DNA of 64,000 nt, from NCBI RefSeq assembly GCF_041053055.1, contig NZ_CP163443.1:8291001-8355000 (forward strand), given 5' to 3'. This document shows, one piece after another, positions 20,017-28,153 of the stretch. The notes below the pieces were generated by a model that searched no databases, was not told where the DNA came from, and saw only the letters and a list, made by a program, of their open reading frames with translations. The position numbers and the translations under genes were made by a program. The stretch comes from Streptomyces sp. R41. Its GTDB lineage: Bacteria; Actinomycetota; Actinomycetes; Streptomycetales; Streptomycetaceae. Numbering within the stretch: the stretch's first letter is position 1; every line of letters begins with the position of its first letter.

Positions 20017-21639
20017 TTGAGTACGCACACGGCATCCGAAGTGAAGAACTCCGTCGTCAACACCGTGGTCATCGGTGTCCCGGCCGACCGCCTGTGGCGC
20101 TCGTGCACGGACATCGAGCGCTGGCCGAGCATCTTCCCCACCACCCGTGAGGTCCGCCGCACCGAAGTCGGCGCCAACGAGGTGGTGATGGACATGAGGG
20201 TCGTGAACGAGCTGGGTGAGAACAGCGTTCGTTCGCACCGGCGGTACCGCCCCGACCAGTTCCGTATCGACTTCCGGATGGTGACGCTGCCCCCGGCGAT
20301 CGCCGCGATGGACGGCAGCTGGACCATTGAGCCCGCCGACGGCGGTGCGCGCCTCGTCATCGTGCACACCTTCGTCCCGCGCCAGGACGACACGAAGAGC
20401 GCGTCCGACATCGCCGACGCGCTCTTCCGTACCACCGAGAACGTGCTCGCCGCGCTCAAGGAGTGGCTCGAGGCCGACCGGGACATCGAGGTGGACGGCG
20501 CCGGGAGCGACAGTCTGCGCGACGCGTGGGGACCCAGGAACGCCGGCAACGGGATCTCGGCGGCGACGTTCGAGAACTGCGAGCTGTTCTTCAGCCGGCT
20601 CGGCCTCGCCGGCCTCGACTGGGGCGACATCACCATGGTGCTCAAGGACCTGCGCAAGGAGAGCACGCACGAGGACTGGGCGGACTGGCACCGTCGGTGG
20701 TCCGCGCTCGGTGTGCACTACGAGGGACGCGCCGAGGAGTCACTGGCGGCCGGCCATCTGGAGACCACCCGCACCGCACACCGCAAGGCCGCCGCCTGCC
20801 ACCACTACGCGGAGTTCTTCTACTTCGACGACGCGGAGGCCAAGTGCGAGAGCCGGGACCGGGTCACCGAGGTGTTCGAGCGGGCCATCCCGTATCTGAA
20901 CGAGGTGGTACACCCGCTGAACGTCACCAGCGACGGGCTTGACGTACCCGGATATCTCATGCTGCCGCGCGGCGAAGGCCCGTGGCCGTGCGTGGTACTG
21001 GTCAACGGCCTCGACTCGGCCAAGGAGGTCGAACTCTACGCCTTCGCCCGTGAGTTCATCGCCCGCGGTATGGGCGCGGTCGTCTTCGACGGGCCGGGGC
21101 AGGGCGTGCACATCGGCAGGACACCGATGGCGGTCGACTTCGAGCGGGTCGTCGCCGCGGTGATGGAGCACGTCGTGCGGAGGCCGGACGTGGACGCCGA
21201 CCGGATGGGGATCTTCGGAGTGAGCTTCGGCGGCTATCTCGCCGCGCGCGCCGCCGCGACCGTCCCCGGCTTCCGGGCGTGCGTCAACCTTTCCGGAGGC
21301 TTCGACCACGACAGCTACCGCGACGTCAACGCGATGGTGAAGAAGGACTTCCGGTTCGTCTTCGACCAGGCCGACGACGCCGCGATGGACGAGCTCGCCC
21401 GTACGTCGCTGAACCTGCGCGACGTCCCGCCGCTGCGTATTCCGCTGCTCGCCATCCACGGAGAACTCGACACGATCATTCCGATCGAGTCCTGCGAACG
21501 GATGCTGGACTGGGCCGCGGGCGAGACCGAACTGATCCGCTATCCCGGCGAGCGCCATGTCGCGACGAACTACTTCGGCGACTTCATCCCGCGCTTTTGC
21601 GACTGGATGTCCGAGCAGCTCGGAGTCGTGGCGTACTGA
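20017..21639 (+). CDS. SRPBCC polyketide cyclase fused to an alpha/beta hydrolase
   Basis: A 540-residue two-domain protein. Residues ~10-165 form a polyketide cyclase domain of the TcmN/WhiE-VI kind (NTVVIGVPADRLWRSCTDIERWPSIFP, then GSWTIEPADGGARLVIVHTF). Residues ~175-290 are a helical cap, and ~295-540 an alpha/beta hydrolase of the FrsA / dihydroxypseudooxynicotine-hydrolase / fungal Ayg1 type. The triad is visible: Ser403 in GIFGVSFGGYLAA, Asp485 in GELDTIIP, His514 in GERHVATNY. Ayg1 enzymes shorten polyketides by retro-Claisen C-C cleavage, so cyclisation plus chain shortening is a reasonable inference. The TTG start at 20017 has GAGG upstream; a GTG at 20041 is possible. It is the first gene of the plus-strand arm. 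Confidence 0.85.
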   Translation: MSTHTASEVKNSVVNTVVIGVPADRLWRSCTDIERWPSIFPTTREVRRTEVGANEVVMDMRVVNELGENSVRSHRRYRPDQFRIDFRMVTLPPAIAAMDGSWTIEPADGGARLVIVHTFVPRQDDTKSASDIADALFRTTENVLAALKEWLEADRDIEVDGAGSDSLRDAWGPRNAGNGISAATFENCELFFSRLGLAGLDWGDITMVLKDLRKESTHEDWADWHRRWSALGVHYEGRAEESLAAGHLETTRTAHRKAAACHHYAEFFYFDDAEAKCESRDRVTEVFERAIPYLNEVVHPLNVTSDGLDVPGYLMLPRGEGPWPCVVLVNGLDSAKEVELYAFAREFIARGMGAVVFDGPGQGVHIGRTPMAVDFERVVAAVMEHVVRRPDVDADRMGIFGVSFGGYLAARAAATVPGFRACVNLSGGFDHDSYRDVNAMVKKDFRFVFDQADDAAMDELARTSLNLRDVPPLRIPLLAIHGELDTIIPIESCERMLDWAAGETELIRYPGERHVATNYFGDFIPRFCDWMSEQLGVVAY

Positions 21640-21668
21640 CCTCGGCCGGGCGCGGCGGGCCGGCCGCG

Positions 21669-21697
21669 TTGACATACATAGCAAGCTATGGGGTAAT
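21669..21697 (+). promoter_or_regulatory. MarR-gene promoter with palindromic operator
   Basis: TTGACA (21669-21674) and a weak -10 (GGTAAT, 21692-21697) are 17 bp apart. The spacer is filled by CATAGC-AA-GCTATG (21677-21690), a perfect palindrome of the ATAGC/GCTAT kind bound by MarR proteins. It lies 33 bp before the marR-type gene, so autorepression is likely. Confidence 0.65.
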
Positions 21698-21723
21698 CGA
21701 CTCGGCAGTACCTGTGCACGGAG

Positions 21724-22209
21724 GTGGCGGTGGCGGTCGAACCCGAGGGCGTAGCGACCCGGCAGTCGAAACAGCTGCCACGCGAGACATCGCTCGGATA
21801 CCAGATCAACCACCTCGCGCGCCTGCTGGAACGCGCCCTGCGGCTGAGGATCGAGCGACACGGGGTCGTGCCCGGCCAGTTCGCCCAACTGCTCGCGCTC
21901 TACGAGCAGGAGGGACTGACCCAGCGGGAGCTCTGCGACCGCGTACAGATCGAGCAGCCGACGATGGCGTACACCCTCCAGCGGATGGAGCGGGACGGAC
22001 TGATCCACCGCGTCCCGGATCCGCGGGACAGACGCCAGGCACAGGTGCTGCTGAGCGAGCGTGCCCGTGAGCTTCAGGAGCCTCTGATCGCCGCCGCACA
22101 CGAGGTCAACCATCTGGCGACCGGAGGTCTCGACGCCTCGGAGACGGCCACGCTGCTGAGCATGATCGCGCGCGTCATCGAAAACCTGGAGTCCACCGGG
22201 AGTCCCTGA
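21724..22209 (+). CDS. MarR family transcriptional regulator
   Basis: A 161-residue winged-helix regulator. The N-terminal dimerisation helix is LGYQINHLARLLERALRLRIERHGV. The DNA-recognition part is LTQRELCDRVQIEQPTMAYTLQRMERDGLIHRV, and the wing is PDPRDRRQAQVLLSE. MarR proteins are usually repressors released by a small phenolic or polyketide-like ligand. Here it probably senses the pathway product and represses its own gene and the genes after it (membrane protein, SDR, flavoenzyme) through the palindrome in its promoter. It has a GTG start. Confidence 0.9.
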   Translation: MAVAVEPEGVATRQSKQLPRETSLGYQINHLARLLERALRLRIERHGVVPGQFAQLLALYEQEGLTQRELCDRVQIEQPTMAYTLQRMERDGLIHRVPDPRDRRQAQVLLSERARELQEPLIAAAHEVNHLATGGLDASETATLLSMIARVIENLESTGSP

Positions 22210-22293
22210 TCCCCCAAGAGGTCGGCGGCCCCCATCGACGCACAACGAGACGTCAGGAAGATCCGTCTCGTCCATCGCACCGGGGAGAAGATC

Positions 22294-22770
22294 GTGAAAT
22301 CACGTGTGCACGCCGCCGCCGGAGTGCTCGCACTCTCGCTGATCACGCTGTTCTTCACGTCCTCTGTCGTTGTCGAGATCTTCGGCGACGAGCACGCCGT
22401 TTCGACCGTCAAGACGGCCATCGCCCTGGCGCTGATCGTCCTCGTGCCGAGCATGGCGATCGCCGGAGCCTCCGGCCGCTCCCTGAGCAGCGGTCGCCGC
22501 CGCGCCCCGCTCATCCGCCGCAAGCAGCGCCGCACGGCGGTGGCCGCCGCCGTGGGACTCCTGGTGCTCGTTCCGTGCGCCGTCACCCTGCAGTCACTGG
22601 CCGCGGAACGTGAATTCGGTACGCAGTTCTCGCTCATCCAGACCGTCGAACTCATCGGCGGCGCGGTGAACATCACGCTTCTGGCACTCAACGCCCGCGA
22701 CGGCCGGCTGCTCTCGGCCGCCTCCCGGCGCCGCCGGAAGCAGCGCGTGCCCGCCGACGCACAGTCGTAA
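22294..22770 (+). CDS. Small four-helix membrane protein
   Basis: A 158-residue protein with about four transmembrane segments: VLALSLITLFFTSSVVVEIF, TAIALALIVLVPSMAIAGA, TAVAAAVGLLVLVPCAVTLQSLA and LIQTVELIGGAVNITLLALNA. Very basic loops (SGRRRAPLIRRKQRR and SRRRRKQR) place those loops in the cytoplasm. I do not recognise a named family. Its position between MarR and the redox genes suggests a transport, resistance or membrane-anchoring role in the pathway, but the sequence does not decide. It has a GTG start at 22294. Confidence 0.7.
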   Translation: MKSRVHAAAGVLALSLITLFFTSSVVVEIFGDEHAVSTVKTAIALALIVLVPSMAIAGASGRSLSSGRRRAPLIRRKQRRTAVAAAVGLLVLVPCAVTLQSLAAEREFGTQFSLIQTVELIGGAVNITLLALNARDGRLLSAASRRRRKQRVPADAQS

Positions 22771-22877
22771 GGACCACTCTCCGGAAGGGGAAGCCATGCC
22801 GGATCAGACGCCGGCCACCCGCCCGCACGGGCAGCACGCAGAGTTTGGGCACCACCGTTGCCGGAGGACCGCCTGAG

Positions 22878-23684
22878 ATGGCCGTCGCAGGGAAGACCGC
22901 GCTAGTCACCGGCGCGAGCGAAGGCATCGGGTTCTCCATCGCCGCGGCGCTGATCGAGGCAGGCGCGCACGTCGTGCTGACGGCACGGAGGCAGGCACCG
23001 CTGGCCGCCGCGGCCGAACGGCTGGGCCCCTGGGCAACCTGGGTCGCCGGTGACACGGCGGACGCGGAATCGGCGCAGCGCGCCGTGGACCACGCGGTCG
23101 ATGTGCACGGAGGCCTCGACCTGCTGGTCTGCAACGCGGGGATCCTGATCCCGGGAGCGCTCGCGCAGCAGCCCCTGAGCGAGGTCGACCGAGTGATCAC
23201 GGTCAATCTGCGCGGCACCATCGCCACGATGAACGCGGCAGTGCCCGCGATGGCGGAGCGCCCGGGTGCCTCCGCCGTGGTCGTCTCGTCGTCCATCGGC
23301 CGCCTACCGACGCCCGGAATGGGCATCTACGGAGCCACCAAAGCGGCACTGCACTATCTCGTGCCCACCTGGTCGATCGAACTGGCGCCCCTGGGGATCC
23401 GGGTCAACGCCGTGTGCGCGGGCATCACCGACACCCCTGGTCTGCGCCTCGGAGCCCAGCACATCCCCGGTCTCGAGGACTCCGTGATCGCAACGAATCT
23501 GATCAAGCGGATCGCCACCGCGGACGAGATCGCGCGGCCCGCGGTGACCCTGTTGGACAGTGATGTCAGCGGCTATGTCACCGGATCCGTCTGGGACATC
23601 GACGGGGGCTTCCAGCGCGATCACGGGAACGGCGCGCCGGCGCGCGCGGCCGAGGTCGAGGGGACGTCCCATGACGCAGCATGA
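22878..23684 (+). CDS. Short-chain dehydrogenase/reductase
   Basis: A 268-residue classical SDR. The cofactor loop ALVTGASEGIGFSIAAALIEAGAHVVLTAR has Arg after the second beta strand, favouring NADP(H). Further elements are the CNAGIL strand, SSSIGRLP (catalytic Ser), YGATKAALHYL (catalytic Tyr and Lys) and the C-terminal SGYVTGSVWDIDGGF. The start at 22878 is chosen for its GGAGG, although a TTG 33 bp upstream is possible. The last 14 bp overlap the flavoenzyme gene. It is likely a tailoring ketoreductase or dehydrogenase of the polyketide pathway; the substrate is unknown. Confidence 0.9.
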   Translation: MAVAGKTALVTGASEGIGFSIAAALIEAGAHVVLTARRQAPLAAAAERLGPWATWVAGDTADAESAQRAVDHAVDVHGGLDLLVCNAGILIPGALAQQPLSEVDRVITVNLRGTIATMNAAVPAMAERPGASAVVVSSSIGRLPTPGMGIYGATKAALHYLVPTWSIELAPLGIRVNAVCAGITDTPGLRLGAQHIPGLEDSVIATNLIKRIATADEIARPAVTLLDSDVSGYVTGSVWDIDGGFQRDHGNGAPARAAEVEGTSHDAA

Positions 23685-25257
23685 CGTGGTGGTGGTCGGC
23701 GGCGGTCACAACGGGCTGACGGCCGCGGCCTACCTCGCCAAGGCGGGCCTGGACGTGGTGGTGCTGGAGGCGAAGGACTACGTGGGCGGTGGCGTGATCA
23801 CACGCGAGGTGACCCTGCCCGGATTCCACCACGATCTGCACGCGATCGCGCACATCTTCATCCAGGGCAATCCGCTCATCCGCGACGACGAGCTGGGCCT
23901 GCTGTCGCGGCACGGACTCGAGTACGTGTTCCCGGACCCGAGCATCGCCGTCACCTTCGCGGACGGCGACTACATCGCCTTCTACCGGGACGTACGCAAG
24001 ACGGCCGAGACGATCGCCAGGATCTCGCCGCGGGACGCGGAGAGCTATCTGCGCTTCCACGCGTTCACCGATCAGCTGCTGGACATGCTCATGGCCGGGC
24101 TCTTCGAACCGCCGCCCCCGCTCGGAGCGTTCTTCGCCGGGCTGGACCAGACCGAGGTCGGCCAGGAGCTGCTCCGCATGCTCATGATGAGCTACCTGGA
24201 CGTCGTCAACGAGTGGTTCGAGAGCCCGAAGGTCCGGGCCGCGCTGGCCCGATGGGTCTCGGAGATCCTGGCCGCACCCGAAGAAGGCGGCACCGGCGCC
24301 TTCCTGCTGATGATGGTGCCGGTGATCCACCGCTATGGGCTCGGCTACGCGGTCGGCGGATCGGGATCGCTGACGACCGCGCTGGTCAACTCCTTGGAGG
24401 AACTCGGCGGGACCGTCCGGACCGCGGCACCCGTCGAGAGGTTCCTCTTCACGGGCGACCGCGTGACCGGGGTCGTGCTGCGCTCGGGCGAACGCGTCGA
24501 GGCCCGGCGGGCGGTGGTCGCCGACGTGAACATCAAACAGCTGCCCGACATGGTCGACCACCGCTTCGGGGCCGACTGGGAACGCAAGGTGAGGCGGATC
24601 AAACCGGTCAGCTTCGCCTTGCTGACGGGACATCTGGCGCTGAGCGAGGCGCCCGTCTTCAAGGCCGGTCCCGAGGTGGGCAGCGCGGGCTTCCAGGAGA
24701 TCGCGGTTCCGCTGCCCGAGCTGATGCGGACCTTCGACGGCCTGAAGTACGGCGTTCCGATCAGCAACATGCCGAGTATCGCCGTGGCGAGCGCCTGGGA
24801 TCCCACCCGTGCGCCCGCCGGGCAGCACACCCTGTACCTGCTGAGCTACGCCCCTCTCGAACTGGACCGGGGGAGCTGGGACGAGCGCAAGGAAGAACTC
24901 TTCGACCGCGTCTTCGAGACCTTCTGCGGTCTCACCACGAACATGGGCCCCGACAAGGTACTGGGCAAGGTGATCGACAGTCCGGTGGACGGCGAGCGGT
25001 TCAACGCGTCGTGGCCGAACGGCGACCCGGGCCACTTCGGTTCGCAGCTCTTCCAGTTCATGGGATACCGGCCGATGCCCAATATGGGCTACCGGCTGCC
25101 CGCGGAGGGCTTCTATCTGGTCGGGCCGTCCACACACCCCGGATCAGGGGTCACCGGCGGAGCGCGAGCCGGAGCCCGGGCCGTTCTCGACGACCTCGGA
25201 TTCGACTTCGACGACGTGATATCCGGGCAACGGCCCACCGTTGACCCGGCGGAGTAA
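23671..25257 (+). CDS. FAD-dependent oxidoreductase, phytoene desaturase-like
   Basis: A 528-residue flavoenzyme. The dinucleotide fold VVVVGGGHNGLTAAAYLAKAGLDVVVLEAKDYVGGG is at residues 5-40. GYAVGGSGSLTTALVNSLEELGG lies in the middle, and the closing FAD-contact motif FYLVGPSTHPGSGVTGGARAGARAV near the C-terminus is typical of the CrtI/phytoene-desaturase and NAD(P)/FAD oxidoreductase family. These enzymes desaturate or isomerise extended carbon chains. Such a gene is unusual beside an aromatic minimal PKS with no ring-hydroxylating oxygenase. It may dehydrogenate the polyketide core or a side chain (inference). It overlaps the SDR gene by 14 bp. Confidence 0.88.
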   Translation: MTQHDVVVVGGGHNGLTAAAYLAKAGLDVVVLEAKDYVGGGVITREVTLPGFHHDLHAIAHIFIQGNPLIRDDELGLLSRHGLEYVFPDPSIAVTFADGDYIAFYRDVRKTAETIARISPRDAESYLRFHAFTDQLLDMLMAGLFEPPPPLGAFFAGLDQTEVGQELLRMLMMSYLDVVNEWFESPKVRAALARWVSEILAAPEEGGTGAFLLMMVPVIHRYGLGYAVGGSGSLTTALVNSLEELGGTVRTAAPVERFLFTGDRVTGVVLRSGERVEARRAVVADVNIKQLPDMVDHRFGADWERKVRRIKPVSFALLTGHLALSEAPVFKAGPEVGSAGFQEIAVPLPELMRTFDGLKYGVPISNMPSIAVASAWDPTRAPAGQHTLYLLSYAPLELDRGSWDERKEELFDRVFETFCGLTTNMGPDKVLGKVIDSPVDGERFNASWPNGDPGHFGSQLFQFMGYRPMPNMGYRLPAEGFYLVGPSTHPGSGVTGGARAGARAVLDDLGFDFDDVISGQRPTVDPAE

Positions 25258-25355
25258 GTGGATGCGGGGCGGCTCGGCCGACTTGCGGGGCGACAGCGCA
25301 GCCGCCCTCCCGCCCGGCCGGTGGGGTCGCCCCGGTACGCGGGGAGGCGAGCACA

Positions 25356-26162
25356 GTGGACATCGGAATCCTTGGCCCCTTGACGGTACGGTCCACCGGT
25401 GGACAGGCGGTGCCGACCGCCCCCAAACCACGGCAGTTGCTCGCCCTGCTGGCCGCGCGCGCGGGCCTGGTGGTCCCCGTCGACCTCCTGGTGGACGAGT
25501 TGTGGCAGGACAACCCGCCTGCCCGCGTGCTGACCGTGGTCCAGACCTACATCATGCAGCTACGCCAATCGCTTGCCCGCGCACAGGGGGCCAGCACCGC
25601 CGAAGTGACCCGCGAGACGCTCCCCTTCACCGGTTGGGGTTACCGACTGGTCGTCGACCGTGAACGGTCGGACGCGAGCGTGTTCGCCCAGTACGCGGAG
25701 CAGGGCCGACGCGCACTGCTCAACGGCGAGAACGACCGGGCATCCGCGCTGCTGCGCCGGGCGCTGCAGGTCTGGCGGGGGCCAGCGCTGGCCGATGTGC
25801 ACGTGGGGGCGCACCTGTTGGCGCACCGGACCAGCCTGACGGAGAGCCGGCTCGGCGTCATCGAACAGCGCGTGGAGGCAGATCTGCGTATCGGACGGCA
25901 TCACGAATTGATCGACGAGCTGACGGGGCTGGTGGCGCGATATCCGCTCCATGAGAACCTCTGCGCGCTCCTCATCATCGCGCTCTATCGCGCCGGACAG
26001 CCTGCCCGCGCCCTCGACGCCTTCGAGCTGCTGCGAACGAATCTCCGTGAGGCACTGGGAATCGACCCCTCACCGCGCGTACGCACACTGCGGCAGGCGG
26101 TTCTCGACGCGGCCCCGTGCGCGGAGTCCGGTGAGCCGCTGCGGGCGGGGTGTCCGTCGTAG
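25356..26162 (+). CDS. SARP family transcriptional activator (first copy)
   Basis: A 268-residue Streptomyces antibiotic regulatory protein. The OmpR-like DNA-binding domain covers residues 1-~95 (MDIGILGPLTVRS...PTAPKPRQLLALLAARAGLVVPVDLLVDELWQ). A bacterial transcriptional activation domain of helical repeats follows (DASVFAQYAEQGRRALLNGENDRASALLRRALQVWRGPALADV...). There is no ATPase domain, so this is a small SARP. It probably activates the KS and cyclase promoters through the 11-bp repeats at 19816-19919. It resembles the second SARP at 27018-27854 along its whole length, which suggests duplication. GTG start. Confidence 0.94.
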   Translation: MDIGILGPLTVRSTGGQAVPTAPKPRQLLALLAARAGLVVPVDLLVDELWQDNPPARVLTVVQTYIMQLRQSLARAQGASTAEVTRETLPFTGWGYRLVVDRERSDASVFAQYAEQGRRALLNGENDRASALLRRALQVWRGPALADVHVGAHLLAHRTSLTESRLGVIEQRVEADLRIGRHHELIDELTGLVARYPLHENLCALLIIALYRAGQPARALDAFELLRTNLREALGIDPSPRVRTLRQAVLDAAPCAESGEPLRAGCPS

Positions 26163-26215
26163 TCGGCGCCGATCCGGATCGGACCCGTTCGTCCCGACAA
26201 CCAGGGAGTATGTGG

Positions 26216-26986
26216 ATGCCACCCGAAGCGAACCCGGTTCGGCGCCGTCCGGTCGACCTTCTTCTCGACCCGCTGCTCGACCTGTACTTCGTACGTGGGC
26301 GGGTCGAGCATCTCGAGCAGGCGACGCCACGCATGCGCCTGATCCGTATCACCGGGCGGAGCGTGCGCGGGCTGGACTGGATCCCGGGCCAGCACGTGAG
26401 GGTGCACGTGAAGGATGTGCACGCCCCGCTCTGGGCCGGTGCCCTGCGCGATGTGCTGCGGACCTATTCCGTGTGGTCGTACGACGGGGAAGGGCTGGAG
26501 CTGTGCGTCCTCGACCACGGGGACGGTCCCGGTGCCCGCTGGTCCGGTTCTCTCCGGGTGGGGGACGAGGTCACCTTCCGCAAACCCGAGGGGAGGTTCG
26601 TCGCCGTCGAGTCGGCCGCGTACCACCTGTTCGTGGGGGAGGAGACGGCGTCGGTGGCCTTCGGCGCGATGCTCCGAGCGCTGCCGGACAGCGCCCGCGT
26701 CCACGGCACCATCGAAGTCGCCGGCCCACAGGACCGGTTGCCGCTGCCGAGGTCCTCGGATCTGACGTGGGGTTTCCGCGGAGGCGCGTCCGCCACCCGG
26801 TCCGCCTCGCTGGTCGCGGCCGTTCGCGAGCTCGACCTGCCCGAGGAACCCGGGGTCGCTTACCTTGCCGGCGAGGCTCGCACCTGCCAGGCCGTGCGCG
26901 ATCAGCTGGTGAGGGAACGCGGGTGGCCGCGCAGGTCGGTTCTGGTCAAGCCGTACTGGACACCGGGGAAGCGCGGCCTGGACTAG
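26216..26986 (+). CDS. Siderophore-interacting-protein-like flavin reductase
   Basis: A 256-residue protein of the SIP / FAD-binding-9 family. The FAD-binding beta barrel holds MRLIRITGRSVRGLDWIPGQHVRVHVKD and the RTYSVWSYDGEGLELCVLDHGDGPGARW motif. The NAD(P)H half includes GEETASVAFGAMLRALPD and the final VAYLAGEARTCQAVRDQLVRERGWPRRSVLVKPYWTPGKRG, the usual SIP ending. The family reduces ferric chelates or free flavin. In this cluster it is more likely an electron donor or redox tailoring enzyme than an iron-release protein (inference). Start 26216 is preferred over 26210 for its ribosome-site spacing. Confidence 0.88.
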   Translation: MPPEANPVRRRPVDLLLDPLLDLYFVRGRVEHLEQATPRMRLIRITGRSVRGLDWIPGQHVRVHVKDVHAPLWAGALRDVLRTYSVWSYDGEGLELCVLDHGDGPGARWSGSLRVGDEVTFRKPEGRFVAVESAAYHLFVGEETASVAFGAMLRALPDSARVHGTIEVAGPQDRLPLPRSSDLTWGFRGGASATRSASLVAAVRELDLPEEPGVAYLAGEARTCQAVRDQLVRERGWPRRSVLVKPYWTPGKRGLD

Positions 26987-27017
26987 GCCCTGTCGGACGG
27001 GCCGGCCGCCGACGGTC

Positions 27018-27854
27018 TCACAGGACGCGCCCGGACGGCAGGCCCAGCTCCAGCCTGAACAGCCTGGACTGTATTTCCGCGTCCAGTGAGGGATCGGCCA
27101 CCAGAATCGCCTGATGCAGGTTGTTTATGCGCGGTGAAGGATCTATCCCCAGCTCGGTGCGGAGATTCTTTCGAAGTTCCTGAAATGTGCTGAGGGCCTG
27201 CGCGGGCCGCCCCGAACGGTAAAGAGAAACCATGAAGAGGGAATGAAGATTCTCGTGGAGCGGGTGCTGCAGGACCAGTCCTGACAATTCGCTGATCAAT
27301 TCGTGGTGATATCCGAGTCGCAGGTCTGCTTCCACGCGTTGCTCGACGGTCGCGAGGCGGTATTCCTCGAGATGGGTGCGGTGTGCGAGCAGGTGCGGTC
27401 CGAGCCGGACGCCCGCCAGCGCCGGTCCGCGCCACGTGCGCAGCGCCCGGCGCAGCATCACCGCCGCTTGGTCGTTCGCCCCCGCGGCCAGAGCGTCGCG
27501 CCCCAACTCGGCGCAGCGCAGGAACGCCTTTACGTCATTCGTCGTATCCGCACCTGACGCCAGGCGGTACCCCCAGCCCGTGAAGGGCAGTACCGCCTCG
27601 GCGACCTCGGCGGAGCGGATCTGCAAGGCGTCGGCGAGTGCCCGCCGCAACTGCACGATGTAGGTCTGCACGACGGTCACCGCGCTGGCCGGAGGGCGGC
27701 CCTCCCACATTTCGTCGATCAGCAGGTCCATGGAGACCGCTTGGTCCATCCGGGTCGCCAGCAGTGCCAGTAACTGCCGTGGCTTGGGTGCGGAGGGCGT
27801 GGCGTCGCCACCGCTCGACCGCACGACCAGGGGACCCAGAATTCCAATGTTCAC
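27018..27854 (-). CDS. SARP family transcriptional activator (second copy)
   Basis: A 278-residue small SARP with the winged-helix domain at the N-terminus (VNIGILGPLVVRSSGG...APKPRQLLALLATRMDQAVSMDLLIDEMWEGRPPASAVTVVQTYI) and a helical activation domain after residue ~100. The GTG start at 27854 has GGGGGAG 6 nt upstream. It is a close paralogue of the SARP at 25356-26162, and both keep the LPFTGWGYRL segment. Its gene is divergent from the MBL-fold cyclase at 28154. The AT-richer 299-bp region between them (27855-28153) must hold both promoters; I see no clear 11-bp repeat array there. Confidence 0.94.
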   Translation of the reverse strand: MNIGILGPLVVRSSGGDATPSAPKPRQLLALLATRMDQAVSMDLLIDEMWEGRPPASAVTVVQTYIVQLRRALADALQIRSAEVAEAVLPFTGWGYRLASGADTTNDVKAFLRCAELGRDALAAGANDQAAVMLRRALRTWRGPALAGVRLGPHLLAHRTHLEEYRLATVEQRVEADLRLGYHHELISELSGLVLQHPLHENLHSLFMVSLYRSGRPAQALSTFQELRKNLRTELGIDPSPRINNLHQAILVADPSLDAEIQSRLFRLELGLPSGRVL

Positions 27855-28153
27855 CTTTCGCTCCCCCGTTGAAAATGCGCGGTGTCTCATCGCAAATTGA
27901 ATGCTACAAGAGTTGGCGAGCGGTATGTCAACGTTTTTCTGGGGGGTTCGCCATGTGTTGACCTGGTGTCCTTCTGTTAAGGCGAGGAAAAACCGAAGGT
28001 GGGAAGTCTGTTGATTCGATTCAGCGCCCCGTGCGCCGGTCTCGTGGATTTTTCGATCAATTTGACGCCACGCGGAGGGGCGCTGTGAGCTCTTGAGTGA
28101 TTCTGTGGCGCACTCGGTTCTCCTGTCCGTGACGCCACCCCGTGGAGCTTCGC

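Noticed and set aside
20740..22275. 511-codon minus-strand frame opposite the cyclase-hydrolase and MarR genes
   Set aside because: The plus strand carries two recognisable proteins with intact active sites; this is a shadow.
26216..26986. Link between the SIP-type reductase and the NIS siderophore synthetases
   Set aside because: They are 19 kb apart with unrelated genes between. The reductase is embedded in the polyketide arm.
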